Assembly (NCBI GenBank): GCA_025353725.1
Contig: JANXOF010000016.1
Span: 124,001-188,000 of the forward strand
Direction of reading: 5' to 3'
From: Polyangiaceae bacterium
GTDB taxonomy: Bacteria; Myxococcota_A; Polyangia; Polyangiales; Polyangiaceae
Length of the DNA stretch: 64,000 nt
Numbering within the stretch: the stretch's first letter is position 1; every line of letters begins with the position of its first letter. Below the pieces are notes generated by a model. That model was not told where the DNA came from. It saw only the letters and a list, made by a program, of their open reading frames with translations, and did no database searches. A program made the translations under genes and the position numbers. This document shows, piece after piece, positions 19,001 to 27,195 of the stretch.

Positions 19001-19744
19001 TTACGGTTTGCACGCGTGCACAAATGCCTCGAGGTTTCCCTTGGGTCCTTCGAGCGTGCTGTCACAGATGCGCAACACGCGTAGGCCCGCGTCGGCGACC
19101 GCTTGCGTGGCGCCCTCGATGGCGCGCGCGCGCACGAGAGGATCCTTTACGACGCCTTTGGTGCGTGACGCCTCCTCGCGACCGACTTCGAATTGCGGTT
19201 TCACGAGGGCGACCAATTCGCCTCCCGGAGCGAGGCATCGCACCACCGCGGGGAGGAGCTTGCCCAAGCCAATGAAGGAGGCGTCAATCACCACAAGGTC
19301 TGCAAATCCGCCGACTTGCTCCGGTTCCACCGTGCGCGCGTTGGTGCGTTCGAGAACGCGTACACGGTTGTCGATTCGTAGCTTGTGCGCGAGCTGCCCA
19401 TAGCCAACGTCGACGGCAGCCACGCTCGTCGCACCTCGCTGCAGCAGGCAATCGGTGAAGCCGCCCGTCGACGCGCCGAAGTCGATACAGCGCTTTCCTG
19501 CAGGGTCAACGCCGAACGTGACGAGCGCGCCTTCGAGCTTCACGCCGCCGCGCGAGACGTAACCGTGGTCCTCCCCGCGAACGGTGAGTGCCGCATCTTC
19601 GGCGAGAAGCGCCCCGGCTTTGTCGACGCGAGACTCGCCCACGTAGACCTTTCCCGCGAGCACCAGCGCTTGGCCACGCGCGCGAGATATGGCGAGCCCA
19701 CGGGACACGAGAAGCTGATCGGCGCGAACTTTCACGGAACGCAC
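19001..19744 (-). CDS. tlyA: TlyA family rRNA 2'-O-methyltransferase
   Basis: An N-terminal S4 RNA-binding domain (RADQLLVSRGLAISRARGQALV) is followed by an FtsJ-like Rossmann methyltransferase with CIDFGASTGGFTDCLL as motif I and the conserved DASFIGLGKLLP and LVKPQFEVGR segments. TlyA methylates ribose of 16S and sometimes 23S rRNA and is needed for capreomycin sensitivity in mycobacteria. The frame extends to 19921, overlapping the BtuF-like gene, but the S4 domain starts only at residue 65, so the GTG at 19744 (or 19735) is taken. The usual length of about 250-270 residues supports this. Confidence 0.9.
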   Translation of the reverse strand: MRSVKVRADQLLVSRGLAISRARGQALVLAGKVYVGESRVDKAGALLAEDAALTVRGEDHGYVSRGGVKLEGALVTFGVDPAGKRCIDFGASTGGFTDCLLQRGATSVAAVDVGYGQLAHKLRIDNRVRVLERTNARTVEPEQVGGFADLVVIDASFIGLGKLLPAVVRCLAPGGELVALVKPQFEVGREEASRTKGVVKDPLVRARAIEGATQAVADAGLRVLRICDSTLEGPKGNLEAFVHACKP

Positions 19745-19757
19745 GCTAGTGCGACGT

Positions 19758-20678
19758 TCACGGAATGGCGATGCCGGGGTGCAGCGCGCGCGCAAGCGTG
19801 GCGAGACCCTCCGCGATGCGAGGTCCAGGTCGGAGCAGGCTTTCTTCGTGGAGCGGCACAACGTGGTGCTCCCGGACGGCGCGCACGCGCGACCAACCGG
19901 GCGTGTCGGGGCCCAAAACATCGTTGCCGTGAGCCTCGGCCATGGCGGCGTTGACGATAACGTCCGGATCGAGCGTGATCACTCGTTCGACGCCCAGCGT
20001 GGGGTAGGCGCCACCTTCCTTAACGGCGTTTACTCCGCCCGCGCGTCGAATCATTTCATCGGCGAAGCTTAGGGGCCCGGCCACGCTCAGCGGCTCGAGG
20101 CCGAAAACAAGAAGGACACGCATCGGGACGCGCGAGCCCACGGCCTTCTCGATGGCGGCAACGTGTGCGTGAAGTGCATCGACGGCGGCTGCGGCCTCGC
20201 GCGGCCGTTCAGTTCGCTCGCCAAGGCCGAGCAGCATCGCGTCGATTTCGCCAAACGACTCGGTTTTCGGGAAAAACGTTCGGATGCCGCGCGCTTCGAG
20301 GTGTTCGCTCATGGCCATGCCGGCGGGTCCCCGCGCGCCGGTCACGAGGGTCGGGCGCAGCGCCAAAATGGCTTCAAAGTTAGGGTCGACGTACCCTCCC
20401 ACTTGAGGGAGCTTGAGAACTTGTGCCGGGAAGTCGCAGTACCGCGAGCGGCCTACAACTGTCTCACCTGCGCCGAGCGCGAAGAGGGCCTCCGTGGTCG
20501 ACGGCGACAAGGACACGACACGAGTCGCCACAGCAGCGTCGATGGCCGGGAGCGGCGCCGCCTTGCGGCATGAAAAAACATACCAAGCAACGACCAAAAC
20601 GCGCGTGAAGTTCGACCGTTTACGACCCCATTTCGAGTGCCGCTCCTCTTCGTGTGCGTGTTGAACGGCCCTGTTCAT
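19758..20678 (-). CDS. BtuF/helical-backbone metal receptor, substrate-binding lipoprotein
   Basis: 306 residues. The N-terminal hydrophobic stretch ends in VFSC, a possible lipobox. The mature part follows the periplasmic binding protein class III layout: RVVSLSPSTTEALFALGAGETVVGRSRYCDFP, then VGGYVDPNFEAILALRPTLV, and a C-terminal half with SFADEMIRRAGG and LDPDVIV. These are signatures of cobalamin (BtuF) or iron-siderophore receptors. No ABC permease or ATPase is adjacent, so the transporter must lie elsewhere or be shared. The ATG overlaps the response-regulator stop as ATGA (20675-20678). Confidence 0.85.
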   Translation of the reverse strand: MNRAVQHAHEEERHSKWGRKRSNFTRVLVVAWYVFSCRKAAPLPAIDAAVATRVVSLSPSTTEALFALGAGETVVGRSRYCDFPAQVLKLPQVGGYVDPNFEAILALRPTLVTGARGPAGMAMSEHLEARGIRTFFPKTESFGEIDAMLLGLGERTERPREAAAAVDALHAHVAAIEKAVGSRVPMRVLLVFGLEPLSVAGPLSFADEMIRRAGGVNAVKEGGAYPTLGVERVITLDPDVIVNAAMAEAHGNDVLGPDTPGWSRVRAVREHHVVPLHEESLLRPGPRIAEGLATLARALHPGIAIP

Positions 20679-22039
20679 CCCCGCCCCAAAAGCGCGTACT
20701 TATGGAGTTTTTCGATCATCGCGGGCCGCGAAACGCCAAGCCGACGCGCCGTTTCGCTCTGGTTCTTCTGGGCGGCCTCGAATTCGGCCGCGATGATCGA
20801 TCGCTCGAAGCCCTCGACTCGAGCTCGCAGCGGATGGCTCGGGCCCGGATCGCCCGCGAGTGAGGCGCGCGCACTCGACGCCGTATCGACGTCAAGCGAA
20901 CGCCACAGCGCGAGCGTCAGGCGATCCTCGACAGTGAGTGCAAGAAGGCGCGCGATGGTGTTTTCAAGCTCGCGAACATTTCCCGGCCATGCGCTCGTTT
21001 TGATGGCTTCGAGCAGCGCAGGCTCGACTTCGACCTGCCCCATTCCGTATCTGTCGGCATAGGAGCGCACGAAAGCGAAGACGAGCGGCTCGATGTCTTC
21101 GGGTCGCTCGCGCAGTGGCGGCACGCGAATGGGTACGACGTTGAGTCGATAGAACAAATCCTCCCGAAAACGACCCGCTTTTGCCTCAGTCGCGAGGTCG
21201 CGATTGGTCGCGACGACGAGCCTCACGTCGACATTTTCGGGGCGTCCTCCGACGGATTGCACCTCACCCGACTGAATCGCTCGAAGGACTTTCGCCTGAA
21301 TGGCGAGCGGGAGCTCCCCGATCTCGTCGATGAAGAGCGTAGCTTTATCGGCCTGCTGAAAGTAGCCAAGGCGCGCGGTGTGGGCGCCAGTGAACGCGCC
21401 TTTCATGTGACCGAAGAGTTCCGCTTCAGCGAGCTCACTCGGAATCGCGGCGGCATTGAATCGAATCAGCGGTTTTGCCGAACGCTTCGAGTGCGCGTGG
21501 AGCGTTGCGGCGAGCACGTCTTTACCGACGCCACTCTCGCCCGTGAGCAACACCGTCACGTCTTTCGGCGCGACGCGCGTGACGACGTCGAGCACACGCC
21601 GAATGGCAGGGCTCTCGGCGACAATCGTACGTCGCAGTGATGCCTCCGTGCGAAGTCGCGCGTTCTCGAGACGAAGGCTGCGATTTTCCGCAGCGCGTTT
21701 CACCGAGAGCACCAGCTCGTCGAGGTCGAAGGGTTTCGGCAGGTAGTCAAAGGCGCCGGCCTTCATGGCCGCAACGGCGACGCGCTCCGAGCCGTGCGCC
21801 GTGAGCATCATCACGGGCACGCTCGGATCCTGGACGCGGAGCGTGCCGAGCACCTTCATCCCGTCGACGTCGGGCATCGCAAGGTCCGTGAGCACGACAT
21901 CGGCTCCTCGGGCCTCGAATTCGGCGATTCCGGCGGCGCCGCCGGCTGCGGAAAAAACGTCGAAACCCGCATCCCCGAGCACGGCTTCGAGCGTAAAGCG
22001 CATCGCGGGCTCGTCGTCGATTACTAGGACGCGTGACAT
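20675..22039 (-). CDS. NtrC-family sigma-54-dependent response regulator
   Basis: 454 residues in three domains. Receiver (1-120) with the acidic pair VIDDE, phospho-acceptor Asp52 in LTDLAMP and the Lys in YLPKPF. AAA+ domain with Walker A GESGVGKD, the sigma-54 contact loop KGAFTGA, Walker B LFIDEIGEL and the arginine-finger segment REDLFYRL. The C-terminal Fis-type HTH is SETARRLGVSRPAMIEKLHKY. It should activate sigma-54 promoters when phosphorylated by the kinase encoded 27 bases upstream. Targets are unknown; the divergent barrel gene is a candidate by position. Confidence 0.95.
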   Translation of the reverse strand: MSRVLVIDDEPAMRFTLEAVLGDAGFDVFSAAGGAAGIAEFEARGADVVLTDLAMPDVDGMKVLGTLRVQDPSVPVMMLTAHGSERVAVAAMKAGAFDYLPKPFDLDELVLSVKRAAENRSLRLENARLRTEASLRRTIVAESPAIRRVLDVVTRVAPKDVTVLLTGESGVGKDVLAATLHAHSKRSAKPLIRFNAAAIPSELAEAELFGHMKGAFTGAHTARLGYFQQADKATLFIDEIGELPLAIQAKVLRAIQSGEVQSVGGRPENVDVRLVVATNRDLATEAKAGRFREDLFYRLNVVPIRVPPLRERPEDIEPLVFAFVRSYADRYGMGQVEVEPALLEAIKTSAWPGNVRELENTIARLLALTVEDRLTLALWRSLDVDTASSARASLAGDPGPSHPLRARVEGFERSIIAAEFEAAQKNQSETARRLGVSRPAMIEKLHKYALLGRG

Positions 22040-22066
22040 GGATCGGACTCTACACTCGCAAAGCGT

Positions 22067-23602
22067 TCAGGATGAGACCTTCGAAGGGGTGCGTTGTGGC
22101 CCGTGCTCAGCGCCCACGAGGGCCGCCGTGATCCCTCTCGCCGCGACCATCGATCGGCAGTCAGGGAGCTTCGCTTTTTTGTTTTGAGCGGCGTGCGCGC
22201 ACGCGGGGAGTGTCACCGTCGCGGTCGTGCCACGTCCGGGCGTGCTCTCGAAGTGAAGCATGCCTCCGTGCTGCTCGATGATGCCGCGAGCAACGGCGAT
22301 CCCCAGTCCTGACCCACCCTCTTTAGTCGTGTAATACGGCTTTCGAATGCGATCGAGGATCTCGGTGCTCATGCCCGCACCGCGGTCCATTACGCGGACG
22401 ACGGCCGACCCGTCGGCGCAGGTTTTGGCAACCTCCAGCGTCACGGTGGTGCCTCGCGTCGAGCTCTGCATCGCGTTTAAGACGAGGTTGAGAAGCGCTT
22501 GGCGCAGTTTTTTTGCGTCCGCGTTCAGCGTTAGCGCGCGGATACCTTGTACCTCGAGGGTCACTCCGGCGTCGGCCGCTCGCGTCTCGAGGAGAAGAGC
22601 GAGCTCGCGCGCGATCTCATACGGCTTCGTGCCCTCGATGGTGAGTTCATCGAGCCCGCGGGAGAAAGAGAGAAATCCCTCGACGACATCTTGCAGGCGC
22701 GCGGCTTCCGAGGCCACGATCGTCAGTCGCTCCCTCACGATGTCGTCTGTCGCATTCCGCGCGACAAGAGACGAGAGACCCTTAATCGCCGCCAGTGGGT
22801 TTTTCACCTCGTGAGCTAAGCGTGCCGCGAGTCCTTCGAGGGCGCGCGTCCGGCCCTCACTCTCGTCGCAAAGCTCCTCGCGGCGAATGGCGAGCTCGAG
22901 CGCGATACGCTCGTATGCCGTTCCCATCGCGCTTCCCATTTTGAAAATCGAGAGAGCGACCATGACTGCGCTCGCCAAAGAAAGCGCGATGTACTCGATG
23001 CTGGCGAAGTGCACTTGCGGTGCAAGTGGCTTGCTCAGCTCAAGCAGTGACGTATTCGAGAGTACCGCCATGACAGCGAACGCAACCAGGAACAAGCCCA
23101 GCACTGCATAGCGTTTTCGATCCAACTTCGGATTCATCGAGTTCGCAATCAGGAACGGCACCACACTCAGGAGGAGGGGACTTGCTAGCCCCCCGGTGTT
23201 TCCTATGCTGAGAAGGAGAAATACGCTGGCTGCGATAAACGCGACAATGGCCTGGTTAGGCCTCTTCGTTCGTTCGCCGAGCGTGATAGCGATGAGGCAG
23301 AGTGTGAAAGAGGCCGCTTGGATTCCGAGCCGAGCAGGGGTGGCTCCGCGAGCCGCGAGAATCGCAACGACGACGACATGAAACGGCGCCATGGTCGCCG
23401 TGCGCTTCCGAGTGGTTGCGTCTTGCATCTCCTCGAAGACGCGCCAGCGAACCGCCTCGAAACGAGCTCGCTGGCGGTCGACCAACACCGTCTGAGCCTT
23501 GACCTCCGTGAGGGTTTGGTGGCTCTCGAGGTGGACATCTTCCTTGAAGTCGAAGGGCTCCGGTCGGTCTTGCTCGGCTCCCATTTCGTTCGTTCGAAGC
23601 AT
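22067..23602 (-). CDS. Sensor histidine kinase with multi-pass N-terminus
   Basis: About 511 residues from ATG 23602. Six or so hydrophobic segments occupy the first 230 residues with little periplasmic sequence, so the signal may be sensed in the membrane. Then HisKA with the H-box LAHEVKNPLAAIKG, and HATPase_c with the N-box LLNLVLNAMQ, G1 DRGAGM and G2 GGSGLGIAVARG. The frame is open to 23821 but that would run into the divergent barrel gene's start, and residues there have no hydrophobicity. ATG 23584 is a further option. First gene of a five-gene operon with its cognate regulator. Confidence 0.9.
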   Translation of the reverse strand: MLRTNEMGAEQDRPEPFDFKEDVHLESHQTLTEVKAQTVLVDRQRARFEAVRWRVFEEMQDATTRKRTATMAPFHVVVVAILAARGATPARLGIQAASFTLCLIAITLGERTKRPNQAIVAFIAASVFLLLSIGNTGGLASPLLLSVVPFLIANSMNPKLDRKRYAVLGLFLVAFAVMAVLSNTSLLELSKPLAPQVHFASIEYIALSLASAVMVALSIFKMGSAMGTAYERIALELAIRREELCDESEGRTRALEGLAARLAHEVKNPLAAIKGLSSLVARNATDDIVRERLTIVASEAARLQDVVEGFLSFSRGLDELTIEGTKPYEIARELALLLETRAADAGVTLEVQGIRALTLNADAKKLRQALLNLVLNAMQSSTRGTTVTLEVAKTCADGSAVVRVMDRGAGMSTEILDRIRKPYYTTKEGGSGLGIAVARGIIEQHGGMLHFESTPGRGTTATVTLPACAHAAQNKKAKLPDCRSMVAARGITAALVGAEHGPQRTPSKVSS

Positions 23603-23757
23603 AGTCCGCGAGGCCCGCCACGCAGTCCGATGCCCACTTTGGACAGAGCGTTTCGGCCACCAGTCATTAGACAGCGAATTTGGCCCATTTGTGCGTTTTC
23701 CTATCTTATCGGCCGATTGAGGCCGGAGCGTGTGCACGGCTCGAGGAGACGAATGCG

Positions 23758-24630
23758 ATGATTGGATCGGCCCGGACTGGATTTTCGATGGCGTTTGGCG
23801 CTGCGCTGGCAGTTGTCGCACCCACGGCCTTCGCTCAAGACCCGCTCACGCCGAACGCACCCCCCGCGGCGGTCGGGGTCGATGCTCCGCTCCCACCTCC
23901 ACGAATTCCGGCGAGAGCGGAGCTCCAAGCGCTCCCGGCTCCGAACAAGGCACGTGCTGAGGAAGCGAGCCTCCCCAATGGCTCCGGATCCGATCACGAT
24001 ACCGTGGTGGGCCACGTCGGTGTTGGTTACTTGGGCGTCAGCGACCTGCCGATCTCCGCAGGTGGCGCGGGCGTTCCGGCGCGGGGGAGCGTGGCCGCGC
24101 CCGTCATTGGCGCTCGCTACTGGTTCTCCGAGAAGATTGGCGTCGACCTTGGTGTCGGGTTCGGGCTCACCTCGGGCTCAGCGGAGGTCGTTAACGGTGC
24201 GCAATCGACCCAAACCGACCTCGGAAGCAGACTTGGCCTCGCCGTGCACGGCGGAGTGCCGCTCGTCTTTGGGCACCAAAAACACTTCACTTTTCTCGTG
24301 ATCCCGGAATTGAATGTCGGATTTACCAATCAGTCTAACGAGACCGGTACGGGAATAGCGACGGTCAAGACAACCCTTTCCGGGTTCCGCCTCGACCTTG
24401 GGGCGCGCGTCGGAGCGGAGATTCAGTTTGGCTTTATCGGGGTTCCTCAACTCTCGCTCCAGGCGACCGTCGGCGCCTTCGTCAAGCGTGAAGCGTGGAA
24501 GACCACCGCGGAAACAAATGGCACCTCGAACTCTGCCTCGCAGAGCGCGACCGCGTTCGGCACGAGCGTTCAGAGTGACCCTTGGGCGCTCTTCACAAAC
24601 AACATCTCGGCCATCTACTATCTCCCGTGA
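23758..24630 (+). CDS. Outer-membrane beta-barrel protein, unknown function
   Basis: 290 residues. The ATG at 23758 has GAGGAG 7-12 bases upstream and opens a clear signal peptide ending in AFAQ. A Pro/Ala-rich linker follows, then about 190 residues of alternating hydrophobic strands (VGHVGVGYLGVSD, GARYWFSEKIGVDLGVGFGL) ending with a terminal aromatic strand ISAIYYLP, typical of a small Myxococcota barrel. A longer frame to 23680 lacks a signal peptide. It is divergent from the histidine kinase, with about 155 bases between the starts. Confidence 0.8.
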   Translation: MIGSARTGFSMAFGAALAVVAPTAFAQDPLTPNAPPAAVGVDAPLPPPRIPARAELQALPAPNKARAEEASLPNGSGSDHDTVVGHVGVGYLGVSDLPISAGGAGVPARGSVAAPVIGARYWFSEKIGVDLGVGFGLTSGSAEVVNGAQSTQTDLGSRLGLAVHGGVPLVFGHQKHFTFLVIPELNVGFTNQSNETGTGIATVKTTLSGFRLDLGARVGAEIQFGFIGVPQLSLQATVGAFVKREAWKTTAETNGTSNSASQSATAFGTSVQSDPWALFTNNISAIYYLP

Positions 24631-24637
24631 GCCGACC

Positions 24638-25180
24638 ATGAAAACCACGTGCGCCGCGTTGCCCCCGTTTACGGCGAACCTCTCAGGCTGGTTGTTGATG
24701 CTCAGTCTCGTTGGTTGTTCGACGGGGGCGGGAACAGCCACTGAAATCGGTCAAAGCTATGGCGACAGTCCTGGCGCCTTTGGACGTGCAGATAGGCCTA
24801 CCGTCGACAATCAAGATTCGCCTCGCGCACCTGTGCGCATTGCCGATAATTCTGGCTCTAACCCAGCTACACAAGGCAACCCGAGCCAGGTACCCACGGG
24901 CGGTGCGACCTCGACCAAAGACGGATGCCCTCCTTGTGACGGCGGCGGTACTGTAACGTGCGACATCACCAGCAACGGGTCGACAACGAACGTTGCCGTC
25001 CTCTTATCGTCGAAAAATGGTCAGTGCGTCGCCACCTCATCCTCGACTGAGCTGGTTTTCGCTTGCGGTGGTCAACTCACGATCAGCGGTCAGAGCATCG
25101 GGACGTGGAGTAACTGCTCAAGCTCGAAGTCGTCGTCGGGTTCGGGAGTGAAGCCCGACGCCGGCGCTTCGAAAAAGTAA
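24638..25180 (+). CDS. Small Ser/Gly-rich lipoprotein
   Basis: 180 residues from the ATG seven bases after the barrel gene's stop, so the two are probably one transcript. Signal sequence ends at SLVGC (lipobox). The mature protein has a Thr/Asp/Pro linker, then KDGCPPCDGG and several further Cys in a compact C-terminal part, ending in a Ser-rich tail. Spaced Cys pairs suggest disulfides outside the cytoplasm. No known domain recognised. Confidence 0.7.
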   Translation: MKTTCAALPPFTANLSGWLLMLSLVGCSTGAGTATEIGQSYGDSPGAFGRADRPTVDNQDSPRAPVRIADNSGSNPATQGNPSQVPTGGATSTKDGCPPCDGGGTVTCDITSNGSTTNVAVLLSSKNGQCVATSSSTELVFACGGQLTISGQSIGTWSNCSSSKSSSGSGVKPDAGASKK

Positions 25181-25200
25181 CGCGCCTTGTGCTCGAACCG

Positions 25201-26124
25201 TTAGGGCGCGAGTTCGACGCGCACGCCCGCGGGAATAAGGTTTGCGGATCGTCCTCGTGAAAAAAGCTCATTCAGCGCTTGCCGCACGTCGGCAGGCGCG
25301 TCGAGCGTATCCGCGTTGGCGTACATCGTGAGGTATCTGTCCAAGGAACCCGAATCGAGGCCGACGTCGGCGCGCGTCTCCGCTGCGAGGAGCGCGCGAG
25401 CGACTTCGTCCTTGTTTTCGAGCGCCCACCGGATCGACGAGCGGCATACTCGGGAGACCTTCGCGATGAGTTCTGGTCCGAGATCTCGGCGGATTGCATT
25501 TCCGCCGAGCGGCAACGGTAGGCCCCCGGTCAAGTCCCGCCAGGCCTCACCGATGTCGATGACCTTCTTGGTGCCCTCTCGCTCGTAAAAGAGCCTTCCC
25601 TCATGAATCAAAAGAGACGCCTCCACCGCGCCGGTACGTAGCGCCTCGAACGCTTTTGCGTACGGCGCGATGGGAACCACGACGGGCTCGAACTCATCGA
25701 GGAGAAGACGCAGTACAAGATACGCGGTGGTCCGAAGGCCCGGTACTCCGATGCGCTTGCCTCGTAGCGAGGCGAGTGAACACTCCTCGCGTGCGACGAC
25801 CACAGGCCCGTAGCCTCGCCCTACGGACATCCCGTGCGGAAGCAGGAGGTGGTCGCCCGCGACCCGCGCGTACTGAGCGACCGAGACGGCAATGACGTCC
25901 GCGCCGCCGTCGGCACCGACATTCGCTTCGCACGTCGCGTCTGAGACAGCGGCTCGTGCCGTCGAAGCCTGCGTCGCTTCCGCCCTTGTATTCAGCGTTT
26001 CGGTGTCGGCACGATCGGCGACGAAGGTGAGGCCCTCGGTATCGACCTTGCCCTCGAGCAACGCCCAGAACATGAAAATATCGTCGCTGTCGGGAGAAAA
26101 TGAGAGCCGAATCCGTGATCGCAT
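25201..26124 (-). CDS. mqnD: MqnD-like protein (menaquinone via futalosine) / MqnA-MqnD SBP family
   Basis: 307 residues without a signal peptide. LSFSPDSDDIFMFWALLEG at the N-terminus and KVDTEGLTFV then DTETLN match the MqnA/MqnD fold (1,4-dihydroxy-6-naphthoate synthase), with MSVGRGYGPVVVA and RIGVPGLRTTAYL downstream. MqnD cleaves cyclic de-hypoxanthine futalosine late in the alternative menaquinone pathway. Odd points: SPDSDD replaces the common SPCPNDT, and an Ala-rich stretch of about 20 residues (46-70) appears inserted before the VSVAQYARV segment. It could be a paralogue with a different substrate. No other mqn gene is nearby. Confidence 0.7.
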   Translation of the reverse strand: MRSRIRLSFSPDSDDIFMFWALLEGKVDTEGLTFVADRADTETLNTRAEATQASTARAAVSDATCEANVGADGGADVIAVSVAQYARVAGDHLLLPHGMSVGRGYGPVVVAREECSLASLRGKRIGVPGLRTTAYLVLRLLLDEFEPVVVPIAPYAKAFEALRTGAVEASLLIHEGRLFYEREGTKKVIDIGEAWRDLTGGLPLPLGGNAIRRDLGPELIAKVSRVCRSSIRWALENKDEVARALLAAETRADVGLDSGSLDRYLTMYANADTLDAPADVRQALNELFSRGRSANLIPAGVRVELAP

Positions 26125-26204
26125 AGCCTAAGAGATGGATGCGATACGCGCAGAATTCAAGCCGATTAAGCCGACACTGAAAGACTCTGCTAGCGTCGCT
26201 CGCG

Positions 26205-27167
26205 GTGGTTCCGCTCGGTCGTTTAGCGTCGAAGCTCCGGTCGCGCGTGGGGATCAGGACTGCTGCCGCAGCACTTGCTGCGTTTGCCGCCGCTTTCGTT
26301 TTGGCGGGCGCCGTCTGCCGCATCGACCGCATCGACAATGAAAAGCTCCCCTGCGGCGAGGGGTTCACGCGTCGCGGTACACGTTGCTGTGTCGGCTCGG
26401 CTCGTTCGTCGTTGGTCCTCCGCGAGGGATCGTGCTCGACCGGAGCCCTTGCACAAAACGCAACGTGCCCGCCGCCGCTTGTGGTCACGTCGTTAGGATG
26501 CGACGCCCCGCCGAACGCTGTTGTGCACGTCCCGGCGACCACAGTGCTGATGGGTCCGTCGGACTGGGAGGCCGAAGGGCGCGTGCGACCGCGTACGGTT
26601 CGTGCGACCGCATTCGCGATGGATCGTTTTGAGGTTACTGCGGGTCAAGTCCAGTGTTCCGCTTGTCCTGAAGCCGTGGCCGTCAGGTTCGCAGCTCGCG
26701 ATGTTGACCCTGCGTGTGCAGCATCGCACGTGACACTCGACGAGGCGCGGGCGGTGTGCGCGGCTCGCGGCGGTCGACTTCCTACCGAAGACGAATGGAT
26801 CGTCGCGGCGGCGGGCGCCCGACCGCGTCGTTACCCTTGGGGCGATACCGGTGCGGTTTGTCGCCGAGCGGCGTGGGGATTGTCTCGAGGACCTTGTGCG
26901 ACGGGCGCCGTCGGTCCCGACACCGTGGGTGCGCACCCGGACGGAGCGTCGCCCGAGGGTATCCACGACCTTGCGGGAAACGTTTCGGAATGGGTTGAAA
27001 CAAGCGACGGCTGTGACGCTTCGGGCGCCGCATGTCTCGGCGTTGTACGTGGCGGGTCTTACGAAACCGATCTCGCCACCGAGTTGCGTACGTGGGCTCG
27101 CCGCGAGGTGCCGTCGAACTCGAGCGAAGCTTCGATCGGATTTCGGTGCGCTTACGATTCTCGCTAG
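26205..27167 (+). CDS. Exported formylglycine-generating-enzyme-like (SUMF1) protein
   Basis: 320 residues. Signal/anchor segment ending near VLAGAVC (possible lipid Cys), a Cys-rich 50-residue linker, then an FGE-sulfatase domain with FAMDRFEVTAGQ, LPTEDEWIVAAAG, RRYPWGD, GNVSEWVE, RGGSY and the end IGFRCAY. FGE enzymes oxidise Cys in sulfatases; bacterial exported relatives are usually of unknown role and lack the active-site Cys pair. I could not place those two Cys with certainty, so activity is open. GTG start. It precedes cinA by 28 bases on the same strand. Confidence 0.82.
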   Translation: MVPLGRLASKLRSRVGIRTAAAALAAFAAAFVLAGAVCRIDRIDNEKLPCGEGFTRRGTRCCVGSARSSLVLREGSCSTGALAQNATCPPPLVVTSLGCDAPPNAVVHVPATTVLMGPSDWEAEGRVRPRTVRATAFAMDRFEVTAGQVQCSACPEAVAVRFAARDVDPACAASHVTLDEARAVCAARGGRLPTEDEWIVAAAGARPRRYPWGDTGAVCRRAAWGLSRGPCATGAVGPDTVGAHPDGASPEGIHDLAGNVSEWVETSDGCDASGAACLGVVRGGSYETDLATELRTWARREVPSNSSEASIGFRCAYDSR

Positions 27168-27195
27168 CGCCGAAGCGCGATAGTCTCCAAAGTCT

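Noticed and set aside
23681-23694. Sigma-54-like TGGCCC...GC element upstream of the barrel gene
   Set aside because: The spacing between the GG and GC elements is one base short of the -24/-12 rule and the -12 part is TGTGC, not TTGC; not supportable.
25181-25210. Hairpin CGCGCC...GGCGCG between convergent genes
   Set aside because: 6-bp stem with an 18-base loop and no T-run; too weak.
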